Shown one piece after another: positions 1 through 6,972 of a stretch of 64,000 bases of DNA; the stretch's first letter is position 1; each line of letters starts with the position of its first letter. The DNA lies in contig NZ_CP096276.1 of assembly GCF_024662235.1 (NCBI RefSeq), positions 4,464,001 to 4,528,000 of the forward strand. The letters run 5' to 3'. The stretch is from Pimelobacter simplex (lineage in GTDB: Bacteria > Actinomycetota > Actinomycetes > Propionibacteriales > Nocardioidaceae). The translations under genes and the position numbers were made by a program. The notes under the pieces were generated by a model. That model searched no databases and was not told the DNA's origin. It was given only the letters and a program-made list of their open reading frames with translations.

Positions 1-2
1 TC

Positions 3-1115
3 GACGACCTCGAGCTCGAGATCCAGCAGCTCGCCGGCCGCGGACTCACCTTCGGTCTCCACGTGGTCACCGCGGCCGCCCGCTGGCCCGACTTCCGCGC
101 CGCGATGCGCGACCTCATCGGCACCCGCCTCGAGCTGCGCCTGGGCGACCCGATCGACTCCGAGATCGACCGCAAGATCGCCGCGCTGGTCCCCAACAAC
201 CGCCCCGGACGCGGCCTCGTGCCCGGCAAGCTCCACTTCCTCGGCGGCCTGCCCCGGATCGACGGCAACGGCTCGGCGACCAGTCTCGGCGACGGCGTCG
301 ACGCGCTCATCTCGGCCGTCGCCGCCGCCTGGCGCGGCCCGGCCGGCCCCAAGCTGCGGCTGCTGCCCGACCGGATCAGCCTCGCCGACGTCCGCTCGCT
401 CGCCGGTACGCCGCCGGCCCGCCACCTGCTCCTCGCCATCAACGAGAAGGAGCTGGCCCCGGTCGCCCTCGACGTCGACGCCGAGCCGCACCTGCTGCTC
501 TTCGGCGACGGCAAGTCCGGCAAGTCCGGGCTGCTGCGCACCTACATCCACGAGGTCATGCGCACCCGCACCTCGGCCGAGGCCCAGGTCGTTCTCGTCG
601 ACTACCGCCGCTCGCTGCTCGGCGAGGTGCCCGAGGAGTACCTGCTCAACTACCTGACCTCGGCCACCCAGGCGCAGCCGGCGCTCAACGACCTGGCGAC
701 GTACCTGCAGAACCGGATCCCCGGCCCAGACGTCACCCCCGACCAGCTCCGCAACCGCTCCTGGTGGTCGGGCGCCGAGGTGTTCGTCGTGGTCGACGAC
801 TACGACCTGGTCGCGACCCAGCAGAGCTCCCCGGTGGCGCTCCTCCAGCCGCTGCTCGCCCAGGCCCGCGACGTCGGCCTGCACCTGGTCGTCGCGCGCC
901 GCTCGGGCGGTGCCTCGCGGGCGCTCTACGAGCCGGTCATCCAGACCATGCGCGACCTCGCCATGCCCGGGATCCTGCTCGCGGGCAACCGCGACGAGGG
1001 CGTCCTCCTCGGCAACCTGCGGCCCGGCCCTGCCCAGGCCGGACGCGGGCGCCTGGTCACCCGCGACCGCGGGGCCGAGGTGGTCCAGCTCGCCTGGACC
1101 GATCCGTCACTGTGA
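3..1115 (+). CDS. eccC: Type VII secretion ATPase EccC, C-terminal part (5' truncated by window)
   Basis: The frame is open from base 3, so the gene starts upstream of the window and about 370 C-terminal residues are visible. EccC is the membrane-anchored FtsK/SpoIIIE-type ATPase that recognises and drives substrates through ESX/type VII secretion. Visible are GLHVVTAAARWPDFR, which looks like the end of one ATPase domain, and then the last ATPase domain with a P-loop-like GDGKSGKSG and a Walker B-like stretch VFVVVDDYDLV. HLVVARRSGGASRALY fits the end of the fold. The gene ends at TGA 1113-1115 and overlaps the convergent neighbour by 9 bp. No other ESX genes are inside the window, so the rest of the locus must lie upstream. 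The family is clear; the secretion substrate is unknown. Confidence 0.9.
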   Translation, partial: DDLELEIQQLAGRGLTFGLHVVTAAARWPDFRAAMRDLIGTRLELRLGDPIDSEIDRKIAALVPNNRPGRGLVPGKLHFLGGLPRIDGNGSATSLGDGVDALISAVAAAWRGPAGPKLRLLPDRISLADVRSLAGTPPARHLLLAINEKELAPVALDVDAEPHLLLFGDGKSGKSGLLRTYIHEVMRTRTSAEAQVVLVDYRRSLLGEVPEEYLLNYLTSATQAQPALNDLATYLQNRIPGPDVTPDQLRNRSWWSGAEVFVVVDDYDLVATQQSSPVALLQPLLAQARDVGLHLVVARRSGGASRALYEPVIQTMRDLAMPGILLAGNRDEGVLLGNLRPGPAQAGRGRLVTRDRGAEVVQLAWTDPSL

Positions 1116-2348
1116 CGCCGGAGCGGTGACCGGTTCGTCGGCGGGGTCGTCGGCCGGGGCTGCGATGAGCGCCGCGATCGCCGTCGTCACCGGGACGGCG
1201 AGCACCAGGCCGATCGAGGTGACCAGCGTGCGGATGACCTCCTCGGCGAGCTGCTCGGTGTTGAGCAGCTCGAGCAGCGGGCGGTCGTAGACGCGCAGCA
1301 GCATGAGCAGGATGAGCGTGGTCCCGGCGTACGCGAAGACGATCGTGTAGATCGTCGAGGCGATGTGGTCGCGTCCGATCCGCATGGCGCTGGCGAAGAT
1401 CTCGGCGCGCGAGGCGTCCGGGCTCGCCGCGCGCAGCTCCCAGACCGCGGAGGCCTGCGTGATCGTGACGTCGTTGAGGACGCCGAGCCCCGCGATGACG
1501 AGGGCGCAGCCGAACAGGGCCTGGAAGTCGAGCTCGCCGAACGTCGCGAGGATCGCCCCGCCCTCGTCGCTGATCCCGGTGAGCCGGGCGTCGCCGAGGG
1601 CGAGCACGCCGATGCCGGCGGTGAGCACGATGCCCAGGATGGTCCCCGCGAGCGCGGTGCTCGTGCGCAGCGAGAACCCATGGGTCGTGTAGAGGACGAC
1701 GAACATGATCGCCGAGGCACCGGTCAGCGCGATGCCCACGCCGGGCGAGCCGGCGAGCAGGGCGGGGAGCATCCACCACCAGAGCACGGCGCCGCCGAAG
1801 GCGAGGCCGAGCAGCCCGAACAGGCCGCGCCACCGGGCGATCGCGAGCACCACGACGATGAAGAAGAGCGCCAGCCAGAGCAGCGTCCCGGTGCGCTCGG
1901 TCGCGAAGTAGGAGTACGCCGCGCTCGCGTCCTCGCCCGCCTCGGGCGGAGCCGGCGTACGGAGCAGCTCGACCTTGTCGCCCTCGGCCAGCCCGGAGTC
2001 GATCACCTCGGGCGGCACCTGGACCTGGATCGGGCCGTCCTCGCCGGCCACCTTCACGGTGAGCGTGCTGCAGCCGGAGCCGTCGGGCAGACCGGTGCCG
2101 GGGCAGCGCTCGGCGACCTTCGTGATGGTCCCGGTCGGGAAGGTCACGCCGGGGGCGGCGAACTGCGCGGCGGGGCCGCCGGCCTCGGCGCTGCGCTCCA
2201 CGGTGTCGCCCGGCGGCCACCACGCGACGATGCCGACCAGGGTGCCGGCCAGCACGAGCGCCAGGGCGGAGAGCAGGACGGTGCGGGCCGTCGTACCGAC
2301 ACGGATCTGGTGGTCGGGTCCGCTGCCGGCACGGTGGGAGTGGCTCAC
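1107..2348 (-). CDS. YibE/F-like multipass membrane protein
   Basis: About 413 residues. One N-terminal membrane segment (TVLLSALALVLAGTLVGIVAWW) is followed by an extracytoplasmic domain of roughly 100 residues containing a paired-Cys stretch (CPGTGLPDGSGC). After it come seven or more hydrophobic segments, including LLWLALFFIVVVLAIARW. The arrangement, with GVLNDVTITQASAVWEL in the membrane part, matches the YibE/F family, whose function is not established. I chose GTG 2348 because a -10-like CAGGGT lies exactly 7 nt upstream (leaderless pattern); GTG 2357 is the alternative. It is convergent with eccC. Family call good, function unknown. Confidence 0.8.
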   Translation of the reverse strand: MSHSHRAGSGPDHQIRVGTTARTVLLSALALVLAGTLVGIVAWWPPGDTVERSAEAGGPAAQFAAPGVTFPTGTITKVAERCPGTGLPDGSGCSTLTVKVAGEDGPIQVQVPPEVIDSGLAEGDKVELLRTPAPPEAGEDASAAYSYFATERTGTLLWLALFFIVVVLAIARWRGLFGLLGLAFGGAVLWWWMLPALLAGSPGVGIALTGASAIMFVVLYTTHGFSLRTSTALAGTILGIVLTAGIGVLALGDARLTGISDEGGAILATFGELDFQALFGCALVIAGLGVLNDVTITQASAVWELRAASPDASRAEIFASAMRIGRDHIASTIYTIVFAYAGTTLILLMLLRVYDRPLLELLNTEQLAEEVIRTLVTSIGLVLAVPVTTAIAALIAAPADDPADEPVTAPASQ

Positions 2349-2375
2349 GCGGACCACCCTGTCACGGCGCCGGGG

Positions 2376-2606
2376 TCAGGCGGCGAGGGCCTCGGCGCGC
2401 ATCTCGCGGACCGTACGGCGGAGCACGAGCCGCGGTCCGGTGAAGTACAGCGCGGCGCCGAGCAGGTTGAGCACGATCGCCAGCGCCACCCACAGCGCCC
2501 GGCTCTGGCCGGAGCGGCGCCACGTGGTGGCCCGGAAGCGGAACATGTCGACGATCGCGAGCAGCGGGATGCCGAAGATGATCGCGTAGATCTTGAGCAT
2601 GTCCAT
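2376..2606 (-). CDS. Small PLDc_N-type membrane protein
   Basis: A 76-residue protein starting MDMLKIYAIIFGIPLLAIVD with two hydrophobic segments (residues about 4-18 and 38-57) and a basic C-terminus. The two-helix plan, with a conserved-looking W-R-A core between the helices, resembles the phospholipase D/cardiolipin synthase N-terminal (PLDc_N) domain found as a stand-alone protein in many actinobacteria. It is divergent from the CobW GTPase gene; the two starts are 65 bp apart. An upstream in-frame ATG (2663) was not used because it would add a non-hydrophobic tail overlapping the neighbour's promoter. No function can be inferred beyond membrane location. Confidence 0.65.
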   Translation of the reverse strand: MDMLKIYAIIFGIPLLAIVDMFRFRATTWRRSGQSRALWVALAIVLNLLGAALYFTGPRLVLRRTVREMRAEALAA

Positions 2607-2658
2607 GACGCCCGCATCGTCGCACGGGTATGCCGTCCGGCGCGGTGGAACCGTCCGG

Positions 2659-2664
2659 GACAAT
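2659..2664 (+). promoter_or_regulatory. -10-like box of the CobW GTPase gene
   Basis: GACAAT ends 7 nt before GTG 2672, the spacing expected for a leaderless transcript. Its first base deviates from the TANNNT consensus, so it is weaker evidence than the other examples in the window. Confidence 0.4.
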
Positions 2665-2671
2665 GGGCCGG

Positions 2672-3712
2672 GTGAGCGCCCGCGTCCCCGTCACCGCCCT
2701 GACCGGCCACCTCGGCGCCGGCAAGACGACCCTGCTCAACCGCCTGCTCCAGCGACCGGGCGCGCGGATCGGCGTGATCGTCAACGACTTCGGCGACATC
2801 AACGTCGACGCCGGCCTGGTCACCGGGCAGGTCGACGAACCGGCGTCGATCGCGGGCGGCTGCCTGTGCTGCCTGGAGGACGTCTCCGGGCTCGACGCCG
2901 CGCTGGACAAGCTCAGCCAGCCGCGGCTCGCGCTCGACGCGATCGTGGTCGAGGCGAGCGGGCTGGCCGAGCCGGGGGCGCTCGCGCAGATGATCGCGGC
3001 GAGCCCGGTCGCGCGGGTCCGGCCCGGGGGCGTGATCGACGTGGTCGACACGGTCGAGTACTTCGCGACGCTCGACGACGGCGGGATGCCGCCCGCGCGG
3101 TTCGCGGTGGCCACGCTCGTCGTGCTCAACAAGTGCGACCTGCTCCCGGAGGCCGAGCGCGAGGCGACGCTCGCCGCGATCGAGGCGCGGGTGCGCGAGG
3201 TGAACCCGACCGTGCACGTGGTCCGTACGTCGGGCGCGCGGATCGACCCGGCGCTCGTCCACGACGTCGCGATGAGCGAGGACCCGCCGGACCAGCTGCC
3301 GCTCGGGGCGCTGCTGCGGGCCGAGCGGGCGCAGCACCACCACGAGGACGAGCACGACCACGAGCACGGCCACGCGGCGTCGGCGTCCTACCGGGTCGAG
3401 GGGCCGGTCGACCCCGGCCGGGTGGTCGACCTGCTCGAGGACCCGCCGGCGGCGGCCTACCGGATGAAGGGCACGCTCGCGATCGCGACCGAGCCCGGCC
3501 GCACCAAGGGCTATGTCGTCAATGTCGTCGGCCGTCAGCTCCACGTGGCCGCGCTCCCGACCCCGCCCGACGGCGGCGAGCTGGTCGCGATCGGGATGGG
3601 TCTGGACGCCGACGCGGCCCGGGCCCGGCTCGCGGCGGCGCTGGTGCCGGCGACCGAACCGGACCCGGACGGTCGCCGGCGGCTGGAGCGGCTGCGCCGG
3701 CTCAGCGGCTAG
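2672..3712 (+). CDS. CobW/G3E-family GTPase, putative zinc metallochaperone
   Basis: 346 residues. P-loop GHLGAGKTT is near residue 10, the G3E metal motif GCLCC near residue 68, and the base-specificity motif NKCD near residue 152. A His/Asp/Glu-rich linker (HHHEDEHDHEHGH) lies near residue 228, before a CobW C-terminal domain. G3E GTPases deliver metals to client proteins; the His-rich linker and the neighbouring zinc-starvation ribosomal operons point to zinc, as with ZNG1/ZigA-type proteins (inference). GTG 2672 is chosen because the P-loop follows directly and a -10-like box sits 7 nt upstream; ATG 2663 is the alternative. The gene ends overlapping the convergent HU stop by 11 bp. Confidence 0.88.
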   Translation: MSARVPVTALTGHLGAGKTTLLNRLLQRPGARIGVIVNDFGDINVDAGLVTGQVDEPASIAGGCLCCLEDVSGLDAALDKLSQPRLALDAIVVEASGLAEPGALAQMIAASPVARVRPGGVIDVVDTVEYFATLDDGGMPPARFAVATLVVLNKCDLLPEAEREATLAAIEARVREVNPTVHVVRTSGARIDPALVHDVAMSEDPPDQLPLGALLRAERAQHHHEDEHDHEHGHAASASYRVEGPVDPGRVVDLLEDPPAAAYRMKGTLAIATEPGRTKGYVVNVVGRQLHVAALPTPPDGGELVAIGMGLDADAARARLAAALVPATEPDPDGRRRLERLRRLSG

Positions 3713-3989
3713 CTCCCGCGGCCACGCGCGCCCGGAAGGCGCTCGCCGCCCGGAAGGCCGGCGCGGTGGTCGCGGCGATCTCGATCGGCTCCCCGGTCTG
3801 CGGGTTGCGGCCCTGACGGGCCGAGCGCTCGCGGGCCTCGAACGTGCCGAACTCGGCGATCCGGACCTGCTCGCCCGCGGCGACCGCCGTCACGACGGCG
3901 TCGAGCGCGGCGGCGACGGCGGCCGTCGCGGTGGCGGCGTCGAGGCCGGCGGTGCGGGCGACGTGGTCGATGAGCTGGTTGCGGTTCAT
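3702..3989 (-). CDS. HU-family DNA-binding protein
   Basis: 95 residues. MNRNQLIDHVARTAGLD opens the HU helix pair, FGTFEARERSARQGRNP matches the beta-arm entry and GRNPQTGEPI the DNA-intercalating Pro-containing arm. HU/IHF-fold dimers bend and compact DNA. The start has a strong GAGGAGAG ribosome site. The gene is only 37 bp downstream of rpsN and on the same strand, so it is probably the last gene of the Zur-type L28-L33-S14 operon. That is unusual: related operons that I recall carry S18 there. It lacks the long Lys/Ala-rich tail of mycobacterial HupB. It is Ala-rich and probably a paralogue of a housekeeping HU, but no other copy can be seen in this window. Confidence 0.9.
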   Translation of the reverse strand: MNRNQLIDHVARTAGLDAATATAAVAAALDAVVTAVAAGEQVRIAEFGTFEARERSARQGRNPQTGEPIEIAATTAPAFRAASAFRARVAAGASR

Positions 3990-4026
3990 GGTTCTCTCCT
4001 CGGGGTCGGGCGGTGGAGCGGGTCGC

Positions 4027-4332
4027 TCACCAGCTGGACTTCGTGATGCCCGGCAGCTCGCCGCGGTGGGCGAGCTCCCGGAACCGGATGCGGGACAGCC
4101 CGGCCTTGCGCAGGTAGCCGCGCGGGCGGCCGTCGACCTGGTCGCGGTTGCGCAGCCGGGTCGGCGAGGCGTCGCGCGGCAGCCGGGCGAGCGCCGCGAC
4201 GGCCGCGGCGAGCTCGGCCGAGCCGGGCTCGGCCGCACGGACCTGGTCCTTGAGCGCGGCCCGCCGCTCGGCGTACCGGACGACGGTGGCGCGGCGGCGC
4301 GCCTCGGCAGCGATCTTGCTCTGCTTGGCCAC
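4027..4332 (-). CDS. rpsN: 30S ribosomal protein S14, zinc-independent paralogue
   Basis: 101 residues from GTG 4332. [34 protein letters not shown] and [15 protein letters not shown] are hallmark S14 segments. It is the long form and contains no cysteine at all, so it lacks the CxxC-x12-CxxC zinc ribbon of the short form. Such cysteine-free S14 replaces the zinc-binding version when zinc is scarce. It is the third gene of the leftward operon, 3 bp after rpmG. Confidence 0.95.
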   Translation of the reverse strand: MAKQSKIAAEARRRATVVRYAERRAALKDQVRAAEPGSAELAAAVAALARLPRDASPTRLRNRDQVDGRPRGYLRKAGLSRIRFRELAHRGELPGITKSSW

Positions 4333-4335
4333 CCC

Positions 4336-4506
4336 TCAGCGCTCCTCGCGGAACTCGACGTGGCGCCGGACGACCGGGTCGTACTTGCGTAGCGTCAGCC
4401 GGTCCGGGTCGTTGCGGCGGTTCTTGCGGGTGACGTAGGTGTGGCCGGTGCCCGCGGTCGAGCGCAGCTTCACGATCGGCCGGACGTCGGATCCCCTCTT
4501 CGCCAT
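4336..4506 (-). CDS. rpmG: 50S ribosomal protein L33, zinc-independent paralogue
   Basis: 56 residues, [20 protein letters not shown] then [14 protein letters not shown], a complete L33. It has no cysteines where the zinc form has two CxxC pairs. The ATG overlaps the rpmB stop by one base (TGATG), which implies translational coupling. It is part of the leftward zinc-starvation operon. Confidence 0.95.
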   Translation of the reverse strand: MAKRGSDVRPIVKLRSTAGTGHTYVTRKNRRNDPDRLTLRKYDPVVRRHVEFREER

Positions 4507-4739
4507 CAGATCTCCCCTCGTGCGCGGAGGTCGGCCACGACGGCCTCGATCCCCCGCTGGTCGATGGTCTTGATGCCGCGGGCCGAGACCCGCAGCGTGA
4601 CGTGCCGTCCGAGCGACGGCACCCAGTAGCGCTTGCGCTGGAGGTTGACGTCGAAACGACGCCGGGTCCGGCGGTGCGAGTGGGACACCCGGTTGCCGAA
4701 CACGGGTCGCGCCCCGGTCACCTGGCACAGCGATGACAT
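4506..4739 (-). CDS. rpmB: 50S ribosomal protein L28, zinc-independent paralogue
   Basis: 77 residues, [20 protein letters not shown] and [19 protein letters not shown], a full-length L28. A single Cys remains, not the paired cysteines of zinc-binding L28. The start is fixed by a strong GGAAGGAAG ribosome site before ATG 4739; the longer frame to 4778 would cover the Zur box. It is the first gene of the leftward operon, and its mRNA must begin within or just beside the Zur-like palindrome. Confidence 0.95.
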   Translation of the reverse strand: MSSLCQVTGARPVFGNRVSHSHRRTRRRFDVNLQRKRYWVPSLGRHVTLRVSARGIKTIDQRGIEAVVADLRARGEI

Positions 4740-4762
4740 CCGCTTCCTTCCTGTCGTATGAT

Positions 4763-4777
4763 TGAGAACGATTCTCA
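4763..4777. promoter_or_regulatory. Zur-box-like palindrome between divergent ribosomal operons
   Basis: TGAGAA-CGA-TTCTCA is a perfect inverted repeat with a 3-nt centre, matching the actinobacterial Zur pattern TGANAA-N3-TTNTCA. It lies 24 bp from the L28 start and 22 bp from the L31 start, so a single dimer pair could repress both operons when zinc is plentiful. The surrounding bases are clearly AT-richer than the genome. The regulator gene itself is not in the window. Confidence 0.85.
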
Positions 4778-4798
4778 TTCTAATCTAAGGAGCAAGCC

Positions 4799-5059
4799 AT
4801 GAGGAAGGGCATCCACCCCGACTACGGACCCGTCGCCTTCCGCGACCGCGCGACCGGCGACCTGGTGCTCACCGGATCGACCCTCGCCGCCCGCGCCGAC
4901 GGCACCACGGTCGAGATCGACGGGGCGGCGTACCCGGTCGTCGACGTGGACGTGAGCATGCACAGCCACCCGTTCTGGACCGGCCAGGGCCGGGTCCTCG
5001 ACAGCGAGGGCCGGGTCGAGGCGTTCGAGCGGCGGTACGGGCGGGCGGCGGGCCGATGA
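4799..5059 (+). CDS. rpmE2: 50S ribosomal protein L31 type B
   Basis: 86 residues: [20 protein letters not shown], then [20 protein letters not shown], diagnostic of type B L31, which lacks the zinc-binding cysteines of type A. AAGGAG (4787-4792) gives a good ribosome site 6 nt before the ATG. It is the first gene of the rightward zinc-starvation operon and its stop overlaps the next start (ATGA). Confidence 0.96.
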   Translation: MRKGIHPDYGPVAFRDRATGDLVLTGSTLAARADGTTVEIDGAAYPVVDVDVSMHSHPFWTGQGRVLDSEGRVEAFERRYGRAAGR

Positions 5060-6120
5060 GGGTTCCCGTCGTCCTGCTCGCGGGGGTGGACCCCGACGCG
5101 ATGGCCACGACGATGGTCGGGCTGCAGTTCGACCTGCCCGGTGCGGTCGCGTGCCGGCACACCATCGACGTCGAGCGCGGGGTGCTCACCCGCACGGTCA
5201 GCGACCTGTCCGGCGTGATCGAGACCCACGAGACCCTGCTCGAGCACGCGTGCGTCAGCTGCGCGATCCGCGAGGACATCCTGCCCACGCTGGAGCGCCT
5301 GGCCCGCGACGGGCGCTGGCACAGCATCGTGGCCCACCTGCCGGTCGGCGCGGAGGCCGCGCACCTGTGCGCGGCACTGACCTGGGACACCCGGCTGGCC
5401 CGGTTCCTGCGCGTCTCGGCCGTCGTCACCGCGGTCGCCGGGCAGCACCCGGTCCGCGACCTGCTCGGCGACGACCTGCTGGCCGACCGCGGGCACCACT
5501 GCGCGCACGACGACCGGCGCGGCGTGGGCGAGGTGCTCGCCGCGATGATCGAGCACGCCGACGTGGTGGCCCTGGACGACACGTTCGCCCCGGTCGCCGC
5601 CGGTCTGGTCCGCAGCCTCGCCCGCCCCGACGCGGCGGTCGTGGACGGCGTGCACCGGCTCGGCGGCGAGACGTTGCTCGGGCGGCTGCACCAGCACTCC
5701 CGGACCGAGGCCTGGACCAGCCCGGTCCGGACCGACGCGCTGCCCGTCGTCCCGGCCGAGGGGGTCTGGCAGCTCGACCTGCAGTCGCTCCAGCCCTTCC
5801 ACCCCGAGCGGCTCCTGGAGTCGCTCGAGCGCCTCGGCGCGGGCGCGCACCGCTCGCGCGGCTGCTTCTGGCTGCCCACCCGCCCCGGCCGGGTGCTGGA
5901 GTGGGACGGCGCCGGCGGCCAGCTGAGCATCGGCGACCACGGGTCGTGGGGCACCCGGCGCCCGTTCACCCGGATCGTGGCGACCGGCGTCGGCGTCGCA
6001 CCCGACCACCTGCGCCCGGCGTTCGCGGACCTGCTCGTGGACGCCGGCGAGTCCGGCGCTCACGCCGACACCGAGGACGGCTTCGAGCCGTGGCTCGGCC
6101 CGATCCGGAAGGCGGCGTGA
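5056..6120 (+). CDS. CobW-like protein lacking a P-loop, in zinc-starvation operon
   Basis: 354 residues. The N-terminus [20 protein letters not shown] aligns with the CobW start, but the GxxxxGK[ST] P-loop is replaced by GVDPDAMA, so GTP binding is doubtful. A CxxC ([12 protein letters not shown], residue about 72) stands in for the GCxCC metal motif. A CobW C-terminal domain is present ([16 protein letters not shown], then [20 protein letters not shown]). It is translationally coupled on both sides: ATGA with rpmE2 and TGATG with rpmF. Similar CobW-like genes sit in Zur regulons of mycobacteria and Streptomyces (from memory). A role in ribosome remodelling or metal transfer is inference. 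Confidence 0.85.
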   Translation: MRVPVVLLAGVDPDAMATTMVGLQFDLPGAVACRHTIDVERGVLTRTVSDLSGVIETHETLLEHACVSCAIREDILPTLERLARDGRWHSIVAHLPVGAEAAHLCAALTWDTRLARFLRVSAVVTAVAGQHPVRDLLGDDLLADRGHHCAHDDRRGVGEVLAAMIEHADVVALDDTFAPVAAGLVRSLARPDAAVVDGVHRLGGETLLGRLHQHSRTEAWTSPVRTDALPVVPAEGVWQLDLQSLQPFHPERLLESLERLGAGAHRSRGCFWLPTRPGRVLEWDGAGGQLSIGDHGSWGTRRPFTRIVATGVGVAPDHLRPAFADLLVDAGESGAHADTEDGFEPWLGPIRKAA

Positions 6121-6308
6121 TGGCGGTCCCCAAGCGGCGTACGTCGCGCAGCAACACCCGGCACCGCCGGGCGCAGTGGAAGGCCGCTGCCCCCGACCTG
6201 GTCCCGGTCGTCGTCGACGGCCGCACCCACCGGGTGCCCCGGCGCCTCGCGGCGGCGGTGCACGCCGGGCTGGTCGACCCGAGCACGGGAAGGAGGATCC
6301 CGCGATGA
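6120..6308 (+). CDS. rpmF: 50S ribosomal protein L32, zinc-independent paralogue
   Basis: 62 residues, [20 protein letters not shown], the unmistakable L32 N-terminus, with no cysteines (the zinc form carries a C-terminal CxxC ... C). ATG overlaps the preceding stop (TGATG) and its own stop overlaps rpmJ (ATGA), so the four rightward genes form one coupled unit. Confidence 0.95.
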   Translation: MAVPKRRTSRSNTRHRRAQWKAAAPDLVPVVVDGRTHRVPRRLAAAVHAGLVDPSTGRRIPR

Positions 6309-6427
6309 AGGTGCGCAACTCGCTGCGCTCGCTCAAGAAGCAGCCCGGCGCCCAGGTCGTACGACGGCGCGGCCGGACGTACGTGATCAACAAGCAGAAC
6401 CCGCGGATGAAGGCCCGCCAGGGCTGA
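6305..6427 (+). CDS. rpmJ: 50S ribosomal protein L36, zinc-independent paralogue
   Basis: 40 residues: [20 protein letters not shown] and [13 protein letters not shown]. This is the longer cysteine-free L36 type (YkgO-like). The standard 37-residue L36 has a Cys/His zinc site. It is the last gene of the rightward zinc-starvation operon and is followed by a hairpin. Confidence 0.95.
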   Translation: MKVRNSLRSLKKQPGAQVVRRRGRTYVINKQNPRMKARQG

Positions 6428-6448
6428 CCCGGCGACCGGCCGGCCGAT

Positions 6449-6486
6449 TCGGTCCTCGGGTACCGCCGATCGGCACCCGAGACCGA
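6449..6486 (+). terminator. Probable terminator hairpin after the L31-L36 operon
   Basis: TCGGT-(C)-CTCGGGT pairs with ACCCGAG-ACCGA, giving 12 bp with one bulged C; the loop region contains a further small GCCG/CGGC pairing. No U-tract follows, which is common in actinobacteria. It lies 21 bp beyond rpmJ. Confidence 0.6.
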
Positions 6487-6521
6487 GGGGTGGGCCGACG
6501 GGCGTGCCTAGCGTCGAGAGC

Positions 6522-6953
6522 ATGATCCGCCGTCCCGTCGCCGCCGCCCTGCTCGTCTGCTACTCGGTCGTCGTCGCCCGGCTCACCCTGGCCGATCCGT
6601 CGGCGGGGCGCTGGGCGTTCGACCTCGGCTGGGACGCGGCGGACGTCGCCAGCGGCGGCCGGCTGAGCTGGGACCAGACCGAGGCGCTGGCCAATGTCGC
6701 GCTGTTCGTGCCGGCCGGCTTCCTGCTCGCGATCGTGCTCGGGCGCCCCCTGCTCGCGGCGGCGCTGACCGTGCTCGCCTCGGCGTGCATCGAGCTGGCC
6801 CAGCAGCAGTTCTTCCCGAGCCGGGTGCCGACCCTGGCCGACGTCTGGCACAACGGGCTGGGCGGGCTGATCGGTGCGATCCTGGCCGCGCCGATCAGCC
6901 GGGTCCGCCGGCCCCGCCGACCCAGTGGGCGGACCGCCGTCCGAGCAAACTAG
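6522..6953 (+). CDS. VanZ-like membrane protein
   Basis: About 143 residues from ATG 6522 (GTG 6504 possible). Four hydrophobic segments are visible. NVALFVPAGFLLAIVLGRPL matches the VanZ family core N-x-x-LFxPxG, and CIELAQQQFFPSRVPTLADV the second VanZ signature (xELxQ...R..d..Dv..N). VanZ is a teicoplanin-resistance accessory protein, but most family members have no known function. Its stop codon TAG is the first three bases of the KstR-like box of the next gene. Confidence 0.85.
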   Translation: MIRRPVAAALLVCYSVVVARLTLADPSAGRWAFDLGWDAADVASGGRLSWDQTEALANVALFVPAGFLLAIVLGRPLLAAALTVLASACIELAQQQFFPSRVPTLADVWHNGLGGLIGAILAAPISRVRRPRRPSGRTAVRAN

Positions 6954-6964
6954 AACGCGTTATC
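6951..6964. promoter_or_regulatory. KstR-like operator overlapping the promoter of the flavoprotein gene
   Basis: TAGAACGCGTTATC fits the KstR consensus TNNAACNNGTTNNA except for the last base. A -10 box TATCGT (6961-6966) begins inside it and ATG follows 6 nt later, so binding would block transcription. The same motif occurs in perfect form at 20809-20822. Confidence 0.55.
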
Positions 6965-6966
6965 GT
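6961..6966 (+). promoter_or_regulatory. -10 box, leaderless start of the KstD-like gene
   Basis: TATCGT followed by 6 nt and ATG 6973. No ribosome binding site precedes the ATG, consistent with a leaderless mRNA. Confidence 0.55.
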
Positions 6967-6972
6967 TTCGCC

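Noticed and set aside
6428..6521. tRNA or small RNA in the gap after L36
   Set aside because: The only structure is the terminator hairpin; no cloverleaf or CCA-adjacent acceptor stem was found.
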